The notes: generated by a model from the letters alone, not told the origin. A DNA stretch of 64,000 nucleotides from Spiroplasma platyhelix PALS-1 (GCF_021496725.1 NZ_CP051215.1:434001-498000); one strand, 5' to 3'. Counted from the first letter of the stretch, positions 42,824-55,016 are shown. Program-made: numbers and translations.

Positions 42824-45473
42824 AAATTCAAATATTTAATTTCTTCACCATAATCGCTTTGGCTGATTCAACTAAAATCCAATTAAGAGCAATCAACCCT
42901 GGCAGCACTGCTAACCATAGTAATGGTGGTTTAGCTAAATCAAAGACATTTGCTATTGGGCTAATAAAAGTAAATAAAAATGGAACTAATAGAAAACTTA
43001 ACATACCAAAAAAGAAAACAAATGATGGTCGTGATTCAATAATTGAAACTCTAGCTGTTCTTGCAAAGAAGATAAAGAAAATATGACTAATCATTGACTC
43101 AATAAAGAACATTGTCTGAAATTGTGTAACATATAAATCGCGTTTTGTTCCTTGATTAATAAGGTTAAAGAAATCAAACCCATAACCAATAACTAAAAAG
43201 TTAGTGATACTGATAATTGACATTAAAATACTATTAACAAGCACAAAAGGAAATATCGACTTAATATTTCATTTTAGTGGCTTCTTAATTGCTTGATCAT
43301 CAACGCGATCAATCACAAATAATAAGTTAGCTAAGTCAAAAGTTAAATTCTGCATCAACAAATGAATTGGTGCCATTGCTGCAAAATCAAATCAAATTGA
43401 ACCAATTAATAAAGTCAAAATCAACCCAAAATTTGATGCAACAGTTAGTTTAATATATTTAAGCGCATTATAAAATATTTTTCTACCTTTAATAAAAGCC
43501 TGCTCTAAAACATCTAAATCTTTTTTTAACAAAATTACATCAGCAGCATACTTCGCAATTGGTGTACCAGTGTTAACTGAAATCCCAACATCTGCTAATT
43601 TTAAAGCACCAGCATCATTCACACCGTCACCTAAAAATGCTACAACGTTATTAGTTTTTAAAGTTTCAATAATTTTTACTTTTTCAAACGGTGACAATTT
43701 AGCAAAAATATTAGCAGCAATAAGTTGTTGATAGAGTTTTGTTTGATTATTAAGCGCTAAATTTTGACCAATTAAACTTTCTTCTTGACGCATGACTAAT
43801 TTTTTAGCAATAATTTGAGAAACCTCCAAAGAATCACCTGTCAAAATTTTTAAATCAATCCCAGACTCATAAATTACTTTAAGAACATCTTTAATATCTG
43901 GTTTCAATTTATCTTCAAATGAAATAATCCCTTCAAAAATTAAATCATTATGAACAATCTCACTTGTCTGCTTTGAAGCAACAATAATTACTCGAAAACC
44001 TTTTGTATTTAAATTACTAATTAATTTATTTATTTTGCTTTTAAAATTCTCATCTAAAGCAAATATCTGATCATCAATCACAACTTTTGAGATAATATTT
44101 AACATTTCAGTAACTGAACCTTTAGTAATTTGTTTGCTAACATTACCTTCTTTAATCAAAACACTACTAATTTTTGTTTCATGATCAAATTGCACTTCAT
44201 TAATTAATTTAATTGAATGAGCATCAAATTGATGACTAAATTTTTTATAAATAGCTTCATCAATTTTATTAGTTAAATTTCTTTCAAAAAAAGCATTAAT
44301 ATATGCACATTTTGCAACACATTCTGAAGTTTTACCATTAATATCAACCACATCAGTAACTTCAATTTCATCAACAGTTAATGTTCCTGTCTTATCAGTA
44401 CATAAAATATTAACACTTCCCATATTTTGAATTACATCAATATTCTTAACAATAACATGCTCTTTAACTAATTTTTTACTACCAATTTTTAAATTAGAAG
44501 AAATAACAGCAGGCAAAGTTTCTGGAGTTAAAGAAACAACAATTGATAAAGTAAAAATTAATGCTTCTAATCAATTAGTAGTTCTTAAACCACTAGCAAC
44601 AAAAATAAAAGGAATTATCACTAAAATTGAAATTACTAATAACTTAGTTATTTTATTAATTCCTTCAGTAAAATCAGACTGAGTTTCAATTTGTTCAGCC
44701 ATAGTTAAAATTGATTGTGAATAATTTTTATCACCAGTATTAATTATTACAGCGTAACACTTACCTGAAGTAATAATTGTTTGTGCAAATAAAATATTTT
44801 GATATTCAACAATTTTCTTTTTCTTATTACTAACAATTTTCTCAACTGGATCACTTTCGCCTGTTAAGGTTGATTGATCAACAAGCAAATTATTTTGTCA
44901 AATAATTCTTGCATCAGCAGGAACTAAATCTCCATGCTTTAAAGAAATAACATCGCCAACTACTAAGTTATTCTGATTAATTTGAATTAAACTCTTACTT
45001 GCTTCAATAAAGTTAAAAGTACTAATATCTTCAATTTCTTGATTTAAAATAAAAAAATTGTCTGAAACCAAAACTCTTAATTTGTCATTCAATTGATAGG
45101 CTTTAAGTTCTTGAATATAGTCCACACAACCTGCTAAAATAATCATAAAAAGTACCACAAGTGATGAAACTAAATCAATTGCTCTTTGACCATTAAATAA
45201 ATAAATAAAAAATTCAGTTAATGCTACTACTCATAATAATAAATTAAAAGGTTCAACCAAAACTTCAAAAAATTTCTTAAAGTAGTTAAACTTTTTAACT
45301 GACATTTGATTGGTTCCAAATTTTTTAACTTGTTGCTCTCTTCTTTCATTTTTAATTCCAATTTTTGAATTAAGATTTTTTGATAAAGATTGTAAACTAG
45401 AATTAGCAAGTTTTTTAACTTTATTTGCTTCACTATATTTGAAACTATCATCTTTAATTTTTCGTTTTTTCAT
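42822..45473 (-). CDS. mgtA: P-type ATPase, Mg2+-importing (MgtA type)
   Basis: An 883-aa P-type ATPase. It has the actuator motif STLTGESDP, the phosphorylation motif DKTGTLT (Asp360), LKILTGDS and GDGVNDAGALK, and about ten membrane helices. PETLPAVISSNL, preceding the phosphorylation site, matches the P3B (MgtA/MgtB) pattern LTPEMLPMIVTS, so magnesium import is the best call; calcium ATPases differ here. Many TGA-Trp codons. TAGGAG precedes the ATG. A TATAAT box lies about 30 bases upstream. Confidence 0.9.
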
Positions 45474-45503
45474 TTAGTTACTCCTAAATTTTTATACTAT
45501 TTA

Positions 45504-45509
45504 ATTATA
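45504..45509 (-). promoter_or_regulatory. -10 box upstream of mgtA
   Basis: TATAAT on the minus strand about 30 bases before the mgtA ATG. The -35 position falls in the preceding terminator, with no consensus match. Confidence 0.35.
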
Positions 45510-45522
45510 TATGCTCTTAAAT

Positions 45523-45558
45523 AAAAAAAGTAAAGAATTATAATTCTTTACTTTTTTA
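45523..45558 (-). terminator. terminator of the repeat lipoprotein gene
   Basis: 17-bp perfect inverted repeat (arms aaaaaagtaaagaatta and complement) just beyond the lipoprotein stop. Confidence 0.85.
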
Positions 45559-45564
45559 TAACTA

Positions 45565-46797
45565 TTAATTTTGGACTATATAAGATAAATTGTAGAAATT
45601 GTGTAATCAAATTGTGCCAGTAGGAACTTTAGAATATATCACTATTTTACTTTGAAAACTTATTTTATATTCTTCTTTTTTTAAAAGAATTGGATCTTCT
45701 TTATTAAATTCTAACTCAATCCTATCAACATATTGATCACGAAATTCTTCTAGACCTCAATATTTTTCTTTTTCTTGAACAAACTTCATTGCTTGACCCA
45801 ATACTTGGTTTGTAATCTCTTCTGCATATTTATCAATATTATTTTCTTGTTCTTTACTTAAAATAACAGTCTTACTTTCAATAAATTGATCTTGATAATA
45901 CTTAAAAAAATTCATTCATCCTGAAGGCATAGTAGGAGATTCTTTAATTCGTTTTACTGTGATACCAATCCCATATTGATCTTTTTTCTCAATTGTAATT
46001 TCAACTTGACCTACAAACTTATTTTCTGGTTTGGCTACAATAACTGCTGAGCCCTCTTCTTGCTCTGAAGACACAACAAAATTCTTCACATCAACAACAT
46101 CTTTTGTTAAATCAAAACGATTATTTAATTTTGCAACTTCTACAAGCAAATCATCTGGATTTGTAATTTCAATAGTAACTTTTCTATTTGTAAGAACAGA
46201 CTCTAAACTAATTTTTTCTTGAGCTGTAATCTCAATCACAACTTGTCCTGTAAACTTACTATTTTTTGTTGCACCAAGAACTGCTGAGCCCTGTACTCCA
46301 AGTCCAGCTGGCTTAAATTCTACAACTTGTAAGTCTGTCTTCTGCACATTAGAATCTGAATTGTTTTTCAAAACCTGATCAACAACTGTTGCTTCAGTAG
46401 TATCACCATCAACTTCTTTATTCTTAAGCACATCACTCAATTGTGTTTTTGCAAGAGTTTTAATAGTGATACTTACTTCACCAGTAAATTTAGTGTCTGG
46501 TTTAGCTACAATTACTGCTGAACCTACTTGCAATTGTGTGGCTGCTTTAAAATCCTTAATTGTAACAGCACCCTTCACTTCTGCATTCTTTGCTTCTATT
46601 TCTTGAAGAACTTTATCTGCATCATTAACAATGTTGCCATCAACTTCTTTATCTTTGATCACAGTATCCAATTCAATTTTTGGAATAGCTTTATCTTCTT
46701 TAGCACCACATGCTACAACGCTTAATGCACTTGGAACTGCAACTGCTAGCAAACTAATTGAAGATAAAATTTTTTTAAAATTCATTTTTGACTTCAT
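45565..46797 (-). CDS. surface lipoprotein with three beta repeats
   Basis: A 410-aa lipoprotein: basic N terminus, hydrophobic signal and lipobox VVAC (Cys30). Three degenerate repeats of about 75 residues follow, each ending in the pattern GSAVIVAKP...KFTGQVEITI (near residues 77-95, 150-168 and 225-243), like the repeated beta modules of Spiroplasma and Mesoplasma surface lipoproteins. The last 120 residues form a different, Lys/Glu-rich domain. The ATG at 46797 or the one at 46785 could be used. Likely host-facing; repeat number may vary between strains. Confidence 0.85.
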
Positions 46798-46988
46798 GTA
46801 TTTTGTCTACCTTAAACCTTTCATATTAAATTAATCTAACCTAATTAATATTTACAAGAAAATAATAATAACCTCATTTTATATTATTTCTAATTTTTAT
46901 TCAAATATTAACTAAATCAACAAAAAATAGCTAATTTTAAGTATCATAATTTTATTATATACATTCTTTCCCCCGTCAAGGAAAATAA

Positions 46989-47016
46989 AAAAGTTCATAA
47001 CATGCTTATGAACTTT
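46989..47016 (-). terminator. terminator of the division operon
   Basis: Stem aaagttcataa / ttatgaacttt with a 5-base loop and a T-rich tract on the minus strand, 6 bases beyond the sepF stop. Confidence 0.85.
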
Positions 47017-47021
47017 AATAA

Positions 47022-47333
47022 TTATTTATTTGGTTTGAATTCATAAACATCAATGTCATTTTTTTTAACATCAAAATTAAGAACATAAGCAATACCACAA
47101 AGGAAATCAATTATTCTTCTACGATCACTAATGACAGTATTTTGTAAATTAAGCTTAACTAATTTTTGCAACACTAATGCGTTAGCAATTGCTTCAACAT
47201 CTTCATAATTTTTTGGACTAAACTCTTCAAATGTACTTGATATTTTATTGCTAATAAAAGGATTATTTGAAGTAGTTAGAGCTTCTGTTTCAGTTTTTTC
47301 ACTAACCTTAGGAATCTTTCATCAAGCAGCCAC
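47022..47333 (-). CDS. sepF: cell-division protein SepF
   Basis: A 103-aa SepF-family protein that in other bacteria bundles FtsZ filaments and links them to the membrane. Seen: YEDVEAIANALVLQKLVKLNL and RRRIIDFLCGIAYVL, the conserved fold of SepF. The start is a GTG that follows the ftsZ TAG stop with no gap, with GAGGTG inside the ftsZ end at good spacing, so it is translationally coupled. The N terminus (VAAWWKIPK) has two TGA-Trp codons in a row and could act as an amphipathic anchor. SepF is not universal in mollicutes. Confidence 0.85.
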
Positions 47334-48521
47334 CTATTCCACCTCTTTTCTTTTTCTCAAAAAAGCTGGTAAATCATCATTATCTAATAATGATTCAGAA
47401 ATATCTTTCTCAAGGGTATTTTCATATTTTTTTTCTTGAAAATTTTTAATTGAAGAAGCAGCTGAAGTAGTAGTGTTACTAAATTGATGAGTATTATTTG
47501 AATGCATAAAATCTAAGATGTTAACTTTATTGTTAGTTGCAAAATTATTTGTTCCTACTCGCTTGTGTTCTTCAAATCCTGTTGCAATTACTGTTACAAT
47601 CATTGAATCATTTAAATGTTCATTAATTGCCACACCAAAGATAATGTTAACTTCATTCCCTGCAGCTTCTCTAACAACATCAACGGCAATGTTTGCATCA
47701 ATTAATGTCATAGTTGTTCCACCAGTAACATTTAAAATTAAATTCTTCGCGCCTTTAATTGTTACATCATCTAATAAAGGAGATGAAATTGCTTTTAAAG
47801 CTGATTCCTTAGCTTTGTTTTCGCCTTTACCCATCCCAATTCCAAATAAAGCACTCCCTTTATTTTGTAAAATTGTTCGAACATCAGCAAAATCTAAGTT
47901 AATCAATGCTGGAACAGCAATCAAGTCAGTAATAGTTTGCACACCTTGTCTTAAAATATTATCAGCTTCTCTAAATGAATCTTTTAAAGGAATACTTCCA
48001 ATGACATGCAGTAATTTATCATTAGAAATAATGATAATTGCATCTACTTGTTTACGTAATTTTTCAATTCCCATTGCTGCATAAGCATTTCTTTGACGAC
48101 CTTCAAATTTAAATGGTTTAGTGATGATAGCAATTGTTAGTGCTCCTGATTCTTTGGCAATTCTTGCAATAATATGTGCAGCTCCAGTACCAGTGCCACC
48201 ACCCATACCAGCAGCAATAAACACCATATCTGCTCCTTCAATTGCTTTCTTAATTTCTGCTTCACTTTCAATTGCAGCTTGTTGACCAATTTCTGGATTA
48301 GCCCCTGCTCCTAAACCTTTAGATAATTCCTTACCTAAAATAATGCGATTCTTTGCTTTTGACGCTGCCAATACTTGTGCATCAGTATTAGCAACATAAA
48401 ATTCAACACCTTGAACACCTGCTTCAATCATTCGATTGACAGCATTATTTCCAGCTCCACCAACACCAATAACTTTAATTATTGCCACTTGTTCAAATTG
48501 TGAGGTATTATCAAGTTCCAT
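47334..48521 (-). CDS. ftsZ: cell-division GTPase FtsZ
   Basis: The tubulin-like division protein, 395 aa. It has [13 protein letters not shown], the tubulin signature [19 protein letters not shown] and the C-terminal peptide [10 protein letters not shown] that binds FtsA and SepF, both encoded next door. GGAGG lies upstream of the ATG. It sits 18 bases after ftsA. The C-terminal linker is short (about 60 residues). Confidence 0.98.
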   Translation of the reverse strand: MELDNTSQFEQVAIIKVIGVGGAGNNAVNRMIEAGVQGVEFYVANTDAQVLAASKAKNRIILGKELSKGLGAGANPEIGQQAAIESEAEIKKAIEGADMVFIAAGMGGGTGTGAAHIIARIAKESGALTIAIITKPFKFEGRQRNAYAAMGIEKLRKQVDAIIIISNDKLLHVIGSIPLKDSFREADNILRQGVQTITDLIAVPALINLDFADVRTILQNKGSALFGIGMGKGENKAKESALKAISSPLLDDVTIKGAKNLILNVTGGTTMTLIDANIAVDVVREAAGNEVNIIFGVAINEHLNDSMIVTVIATGFEEHKRVGTNNFATNNKVNILDFMHSNNTHQFSNTTTSAASSIKNFQEKKYENTLEKDISESLLDNDDLPAFLRKRKEVE

Positions 48522-48539
48522 TTTTTCCTCCTTGTAAAA

Positions 48540-49805
48540 TTACTTATTATCATTATACTGATAATTTAAGTTTAAATGTGAATGATATTCATTAATATTT
48601 TCTTCGTTTGTCACTGTTTCAGTAGCATTATTGAATAATTCTTTATTGCTACTACTAATTGATGTTAATAAAATATTGTTAAATAAATTTAAATTATGCT
48701 GATAACGAGTAGTTCCAATTAAGGCTGCTCATTCATAATTATCAACACCTGGAGTGCTATTTGTTAGATATGAAACATTTTGCAATCTTTCAAAATTTTT
48801 CATATAAGTGTTGAACCCTGGTAAGTTAATTGTTTGGCCTGTAAAGACAATTTCAATCTTAGAATCTGCAGTAACTTCATTTAAAAAGGCACTGACATAT
48901 TCAACAATTTCATCAAGCATATCTCTAACTGTATTTTGTAAGTCTAATTTACTTAAAGTAACAAATCGTTTTGTCTTAGTATCAAAATACTTATCGACAA
49001 TTAAATCACTTAAATAATTACTGTTGACATTAATTACTTTTGTTAGATATCGCTCTGCTTTGCTGTAACTACAACGCATTTTGTTCATCAAAGTTTGAGC
49101 AATTTGATTAAATCCAATTTTAATGTTATTAATCGCATATAAAGCTGAATTAGAAAATAGACTAACTTTAGTACTATTTCATCCTCAATCAATCAACACT
49201 AAATTTTCAAAGTTATTTAAATTAAACACTAAAGCAAATTGATCCAATGTCACTGACAATAATTGACACTCAGCTGCTTTTAGAACTGCTAACTGTGAGT
49301 CATAAATTGCTTGTGGCAATGAATAAATCAAACTTTCAACTGAGATAATTTGTCCTTGTGAGTTTAAAGGTAATGAATTAGGAAAACTCTGACTATCAAC
49401 TTTAAAATTATATGGTTTAGTCAAACAAATAACTTCATCAGTTTCAATAACAATATTCTTGGTCATCTCAATCACTTGATTGATGTCACTATTAGTAACC
49501 TGATGATTTATTTCCTTAAAATCAAGCATTGCTTGCGATTGATAAATTTTTAAATTATTTGAAGGTAAATTCAAAGCGACTCTTTCAACTTTAATTTTAA
49601 AGAGTTGATTAATCTTATCAATAACTGCTCTTAAACTTTTTGCTACAAACTCTGGATTGATAATAACGCCATTGTCAGCAAATTGTTCGCTATCAACTAC
49701 TTCTTTATAAAGTACTTGAACCTGATTATTAACATATCGGTTAACCATAACCTTTAAATTAAAATCATCAATTTGACAAACAACATATAATTCTTGATAA
49801 TTCAT
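48540..49805 (-). CDS. ftsA: divergent FtsA-like actin-fold division protein
   Basis: A 421-aa protein in the ftsA position. It shows the actin-ATPase segments VLIDWGWNSTKVSLF (phosphate 1 and 2 region) and IVFTGQTINLPGF near the C terminus, and an SHS2-like insertion in the first third. Identity to typical FtsA appears low and the nucleotide-binding glycine motifs are degenerate (FTGQT instead of LTGG). The C-terminal end is polar without a clear amphipathic membrane helix, so anchoring might depend on SepF. Two or more TGA-Trp codons are present. Confidence 0.8.
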
Positions 49806-49828
49806 TGGTTTCCTCCCTTCTAAACCTT

Positions 49829-50773
<945 letters not shown>

Positions 50774-50778
50774 ATTTT

Positions 50779-51300
50779 CTAGAACTCTGTTAACAACGAA
50801 GCAACTTCTTCTAATTTATCTTTTGTTTCACTATCAAAAGATTTTTCTGGCTTCTGTGATAAAACTACGACTTTATTTGACATCACCGAAGCAACTTCTT
50901 CTAACTTATCTTTTGTTTCATCATCAAAAGCTTTTCACTTTTCTTCTGCTCAAACTTCTAACTTGTTTGACATTCCAATAACAATAACTTTACCTTTAAT
51001 TTGACTTATTTCTAACAGCGATGAGGGAATCATAATCCGACCTTTAGCATCAATCAACACTACCTCAGAATTAGCAAAAATCTGTCTTGATAAAATCCGA
51101 CTTTCTTTCAATCCTTCAGATTGTTGTAAAATCTTATTTTGTCATTTAGTAAACTCATCAATACTACGGATTACCAAACAACCTTCAAAACCACGAGAAA
51201 TAACAATATTCTCGTTAACTTGAAAATATCCACGAAATTTTGATGGAATATTCATTCGTTTCTTATCATCTAAAGTTGTAACAGCTTGACCTAGTATCAT
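50779..51300 (-). CDS. mraZ: transcriptional regulator MraZ with duplicated C terminus
   Basis: DNA-binding regulator of the division cluster. Two AbrB-like half-domains carry [14 protein letters not shown] (residues 11-24) and DAKGRIMIP (84-92). The protein is 173 aa, 30 longer than the common length of about 143, because residues 111-140 are repeated at 141-170 ([16 protein letters not shown] and [16 protein letters not shown]). An operator with three 10-bp-spaced boxes lies directly upstream, so autoregulation is likely. TGA codons encode Trp here. Confidence 0.95.
50797..50930 (-). repeat. tandem 90-bp duplication in mraZ
   Basis: Near-identical segments of about 44 bp at 50797-50840 and 50887-50930, 90 bases apart and in frame, encode the duplicated C-terminal helix of MraZ. 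The whole 30-residue unit aligns. Confidence 0.95.
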
Positions 51301-51306
51301 AGTTTC

Positions 51307-51331
51307 ACCCAGACTTTCCCACTATCACCCC
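51307..51331 (-). promoter_or_regulatory. MraZ operator, three TGGGN boxes
   Basis: On the minus strand GGGGT-GATAG-TGGGA-AAGTC-TGGGT: three pentamers each separated by 5 bases (10-bp period), the arrangement known for MraZ binding in E. coli. The boxes lie between the -10 and the mraZ ATG, and the last box doubles as the ribosome site (GGGTG). Confidence 0.85.
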
Positions 51332-51332
51332 T

Positions 51333-51361
51333 ATTATATAATTTTTGATTATAAAATGCAA
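51333..51361 (-). promoter_or_regulatory. promoter of the division operon
   Basis: Perfect -10 TATAAT (51333-51338) and -35 TTGCAT (51356-51361) with a 17-bp spacer. The start of transcription would fall within the MraZ boxes. Confidence 0.75.
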
Positions 51362-51471
51362 AGAATTTGCTCATTTTATGATTCAAAACGAAATATTTTT
51401 CCTTTTTATTAATTACAGCGGATTAAATTACCTAAACACTTACTATATGAAAACCTCCCTAATAAACTAAA

Positions 51472-52965
51472 TTAAATTGTTATTTTTTCCATATTACGGA
51501 GAATAATTAAAATTTGATTCAAAATACTATTTGGATCATCAATTCATTTTTCAATAATAGCTAAAGGTGAATCAACCTTAAAGTTTTCTTGATCCTTTTG
51601 AGTTCCTCAAATTGCAAAAATTTCTTGTAATGAATATGTTGAGTTTTCATTACTAATTAAATCAATCAATTGATCTAATCCCATTTGAAAATCATTTGTT
51701 TCATATAATTTATTTAAATCAGTAGATAAATCTTTTAAATCAATTACTGGATCACTATCTAGTCCTGCTTCAACTGTAGCAAAAATCTCATCAAAGATTG
51801 AATCTAATCCTAAATCATTAGTAACTTTAGTTAATTCAGTAACAATACCCTCTGCTAGCACTTCAGGTTTCAATCCATCACCAACAATTCAACTAATTGG
51901 TCATTTATTTACTACTTCAAGTACTTCTGTAAAAGTGTAGTAACCTAATGTTCCACAATCAATGATAATATCTTCACCAAAAGGTCCAGATAATAGTGAA
52001 GTAAAGATTCTAACTAAATCATTATGTCCTGCTGGAGATAGTAAATGCTTTACTTGTGATAATAAAGTTTTTAATGATAAATCTTGCTTCCCATTTTGTT
52101 CTCAAGTTAAATTTTTAAATCCAAGCGTAGGATTATCTGAATTTAAAATGTTAGTTTTCAATAATGGGACAATTGTTTTAATTAAATAAGGTCAAGCTGC
52201 TTTTGTTGTTGGCAACTTTTGCATTGCTGAAGAAATGTCATTTAAAAAGTCATCTTTATCAAATCCTCAGCTAAATGGCCCTAAATGTAAGTGATCATCA
52301 ACTAAGTTACCAATGTAACTTCCATTAGATAAAATCTTAATCATATAGTTCATATTAGCTCCAGCCATATATTGATAGAAGTCATTTCAATTTCAACTTC
52401 CCGCTCGCACATCAACATAATGTCACTGACCTTTACTACCTGCTCTCTTTGCTTGAGCAATATCACCTCTAGTTGTGTTAATAAAACTTCTCATTGCTCC
52501 TAGTGGAGTTGATGCATAATCTGATTGTTTATCTCAATCATTAGCTAACTCTGTTGCTACCATTGAAACACCTGGACCAAAATCAAGATAAGTTAAATAT
52601 TTCTCAATTTCGGATGTATCTAAACCTTTTAATACCGATTCAATTAGGCTAACAATAAAATCATTTGATAGCATTTTATTATTAATATAAGGTAAAATCT
52701 GTTCAATTATATCAATTGGTGAACTATAAGATTTAGAAGCAAGTGCAATTAACTCTTTCAGTAACTTCATATCTTCATCTTCGACAATATCATCATCATT
52801 TGTAAAAATCTCATCTGGAATTTTATCTGAATCTAATTCATCAAAAATAGGAAGATTTGGTTTATTGCTATCATTCAGTACATTATTTTCTAATAAGACT
52901 ACCCCAGTTACCCCAGAATTTAATACTAAACTTGTTACACTAATTAAAGATAATAGTTTTTTCAT
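51472..52965 (-). CDS. secreted/surface protein with lipoprotein-like signal but no lipobox Cys
   Basis: A 497-aa protein starting MKKLLSLISVTSLVLNSG, like the lipoprotein signals here, but the lipobox position has VVLLEN with no Cys. It may be released by signal peptidase I or stay anchored by its N-terminal helix. The rest is acidic and alpha-helical, with Trp-rich patches (GSWNWNDFYQYM, FSWGFD) and repeated LLSQVKHLL / LDQLIDLI helices, reminiscent of the MOLPALP-type mollicute paralogous lipoproteins. Family assignment is uncertain. Many Trp codons are TGA. Confidence 0.75.
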
Positions 52966-53133
52966 ATTTTACCTCCGTAATTTTCATAGGTTTATTATAC
53001 TATTTATTATCATTAAACAAAGAAAAAGTAATTTTCTCGATTCTGCTTAAAAAATTAACTAAAGCATTATGAAATTTTTAAGCACAATATTGTATTAAAA
53101 TTCTCTATTTATCAATGTTAGCAGATAAAAATA

Positions 53134-53145
53134 TGCTATTATAAT
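53134..53145 (+). promoter_or_regulatory. promoter of ldh-FNT operon
   Basis: TGCTATTATAAT gives an extended -10 (TGCTATTAT) or TATAAT at 53140-53145, about 40 bases before ldh. The -10 sits in a perfect 14-bp palindrome (gctattataatagc) that could be an operator. No consensus -35. Confidence 0.5.
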
Positions 53146-53181
53146 AGCGTATTTAAAAATTTAAACAAATAAGGAGAAATT

Positions 53182-54177
53182 ATGAAAAGAAAGAAAATTG
53201 TCCTAATTGGATGTGGATCGGTTGGTAATAGTTTTATTTACAGTTGCATTAATCAAGGACTTGCAGAAGAATATGTTCTAATTGATATGTTTAAAGAATT
53301 TGCCGAAGGAAATGCTATCGATTTCAGCGACACTCAAGCATCACTCCCAAATTCATTTGCTTCTATTAAAGCAGGAGACTATCCAGATTGTAAAGATGCA
53401 GATATCGTTGTTATTACAGCAGGAAGACCACAAAAACCTGGTGAAACTCGTTTAAATATGGTTGCAGACAACGCTAAAATAATGCAAGATATTGCTTTAA
53501 AAATAAAATCTTCAGGATTTAATGGAATTACACTAATTGCTTCAAATCCTGTTGATATTATGACTACTGTTTATCAAAAAGTTACTGGGTTTGATATTCA
53601 TAAAGTTATAGGATCAGGAACAATTCTTGATACTGCAAGATTAAGATTCTTACTTAGTCAAAAATTAAATGTTAGTCCAAAATCAATTTCTGCTTATGTT
53701 ATTGCAGAACATGGTGATTCTTCTTTCATTCCTTGAAGTTGCACTACTGTTGCAAATAAAACTATTAATCAATTGATTGCAGAAAAATTAATTACTAAAG
53801 AAGATTTAAATGAGATTGAACAACAAGTAAGAAATCGTGCTTATGAAATCATCAATCTAAAAAAAGCAACTTTTTATGGCATTGCAGCAGCATTAGCTTC
53901 TCTAGTAAAAATAATTTATGAAGATCAAAATACAATTTCAATTGCTGGTGGATATCTTGAAGGACAATATGAAAATTCAGGATTTTATGTTGGAGTTCCA
54001 ATGATTTTAAATCTAAAAGGATGAAAAAAAGTAATCCAACTACCTCTAACAGAAGAAGAACAAGAAAAATTTGCTAAATCTTGTCAAATTATCAAAGAAA
54101 CACTTGATACTGCCTATCAAGCAATTAATATGAATCTTCCAAATAATGAAACTATAATGAAAGGTAACACTCTTTAA
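53182..54177 (+). CDS. ldh: L-lactate dehydrogenase
   Basis: Reduces pyruvate to L-lactate and regenerates NAD+. The 331-aa product has the Rossmann start VLIGCGSVGNSF, GRPQKPGETRLNM where the Gln marks lactate rather than malate specificity, the substrate Arg in DTARLRF and the catalytic His in AEHGDSSF. AAGGAG precedes the ATG. The stop overlaps the next start (TAATG), coupling it to the FNT channel. Confidence 0.95.
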
Positions 54178-54995
54178 TGAACAATATAACAATTCCAGAA
54201 GAAACACGTTCTAACAAAGAAACGTTTGTTGCTGTCTATCAGTATGCTTTAAAAAAAGCAGAAAGTCCTCTTTTAAAAACATTTTTAATGGGACTTGCTT
54301 CAGGACTTTTTATTGGTATTGCCTATATTGGAGCTTTATATGCTAATCGAGGTCTACCAGATAATGGGATTAAAAATTTAATCTTTGGAGGAGTTTTCAC
54401 AATTGCCATCACAATGATTGTTTTCATGGGTGGAGAAATGTTCACTTCTAACTCATTGATGTTCCTAGGTGTAGCAAAAAAACAAATCAAAGTTACAAAA
54501 TTCCTACTTAACTTATTAATTGTTTTATTAGGTAACTTCCTTGGTTGTTTCATTTTATCTTTATTCACATGATGAGCAGGATTCTTTAATAATCAAGCTT
54601 TCTTAGAAAATGCATATAGTCTTGTTGAACATAAGTTAGAAATGCCTTGATGACAAGCATTTTTCAGTGGAATTTTATGTAACTTCTTAGTTGCTGGATC
54701 AGTTTATATTTCATTTGCAACTCGTTCTTCAACTGCTAAATTTTTATTAATTTTCTTAGTGATTTTTGTCTTTGCACTATCAGGATTTTCTCATGTTGTT
54801 GCAAATTCTTATGTTTGAGGAATCATTCCAATATTTAATTTATTTGACCATCCAACTAGTTTTGGTAACTTTTTAAAATTTGGCTACCAAATTCAACTCC
54901 CAACTCTTTTTGGAAACTTTCTTGGTGGTGGTATTTTACTACCTGGTATGTACTACCTTATGTTCAAAAAAGAACTACCAAAAACTATCATCTAA
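54177..54995 (+). CDS. FNT-family channel, probable lactate exporter
   Basis: A 272-aa formate/nitrite-transporter-family protein with six helices. Family features: GLASGLFIGIAYI in the first helix region, GGEMFTSN in the loop and GFSHVVANSY with the conserved pore His. FNT channels conduct formate, nitrite, hydrosulfide or lactate (e.g. the malaria lactate channel). Start-stop overlap with ldh strongly suggests lactate export with protons here; this is inference from context. TGA-Trp codons occur at several positions. Confidence 0.9.
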
Positions 54996-55016
54996 TTTAA
55001 AATTTTATTTCATAGC

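Noticed and set aside
42859-43086. Open frame on the plus strand opposite the P-type ATPase
   Set aside because: No ribosome site or family similarity; the ATPase frame is supported by conserved motifs.
47518-48084. 188-residue open frame on the plus strand opposite ftsZ
   Set aside because: No ribosome site, low-complexity Leu/Ile/Thr composition expected of an antisense shadow, and ftsZ itself is certain.
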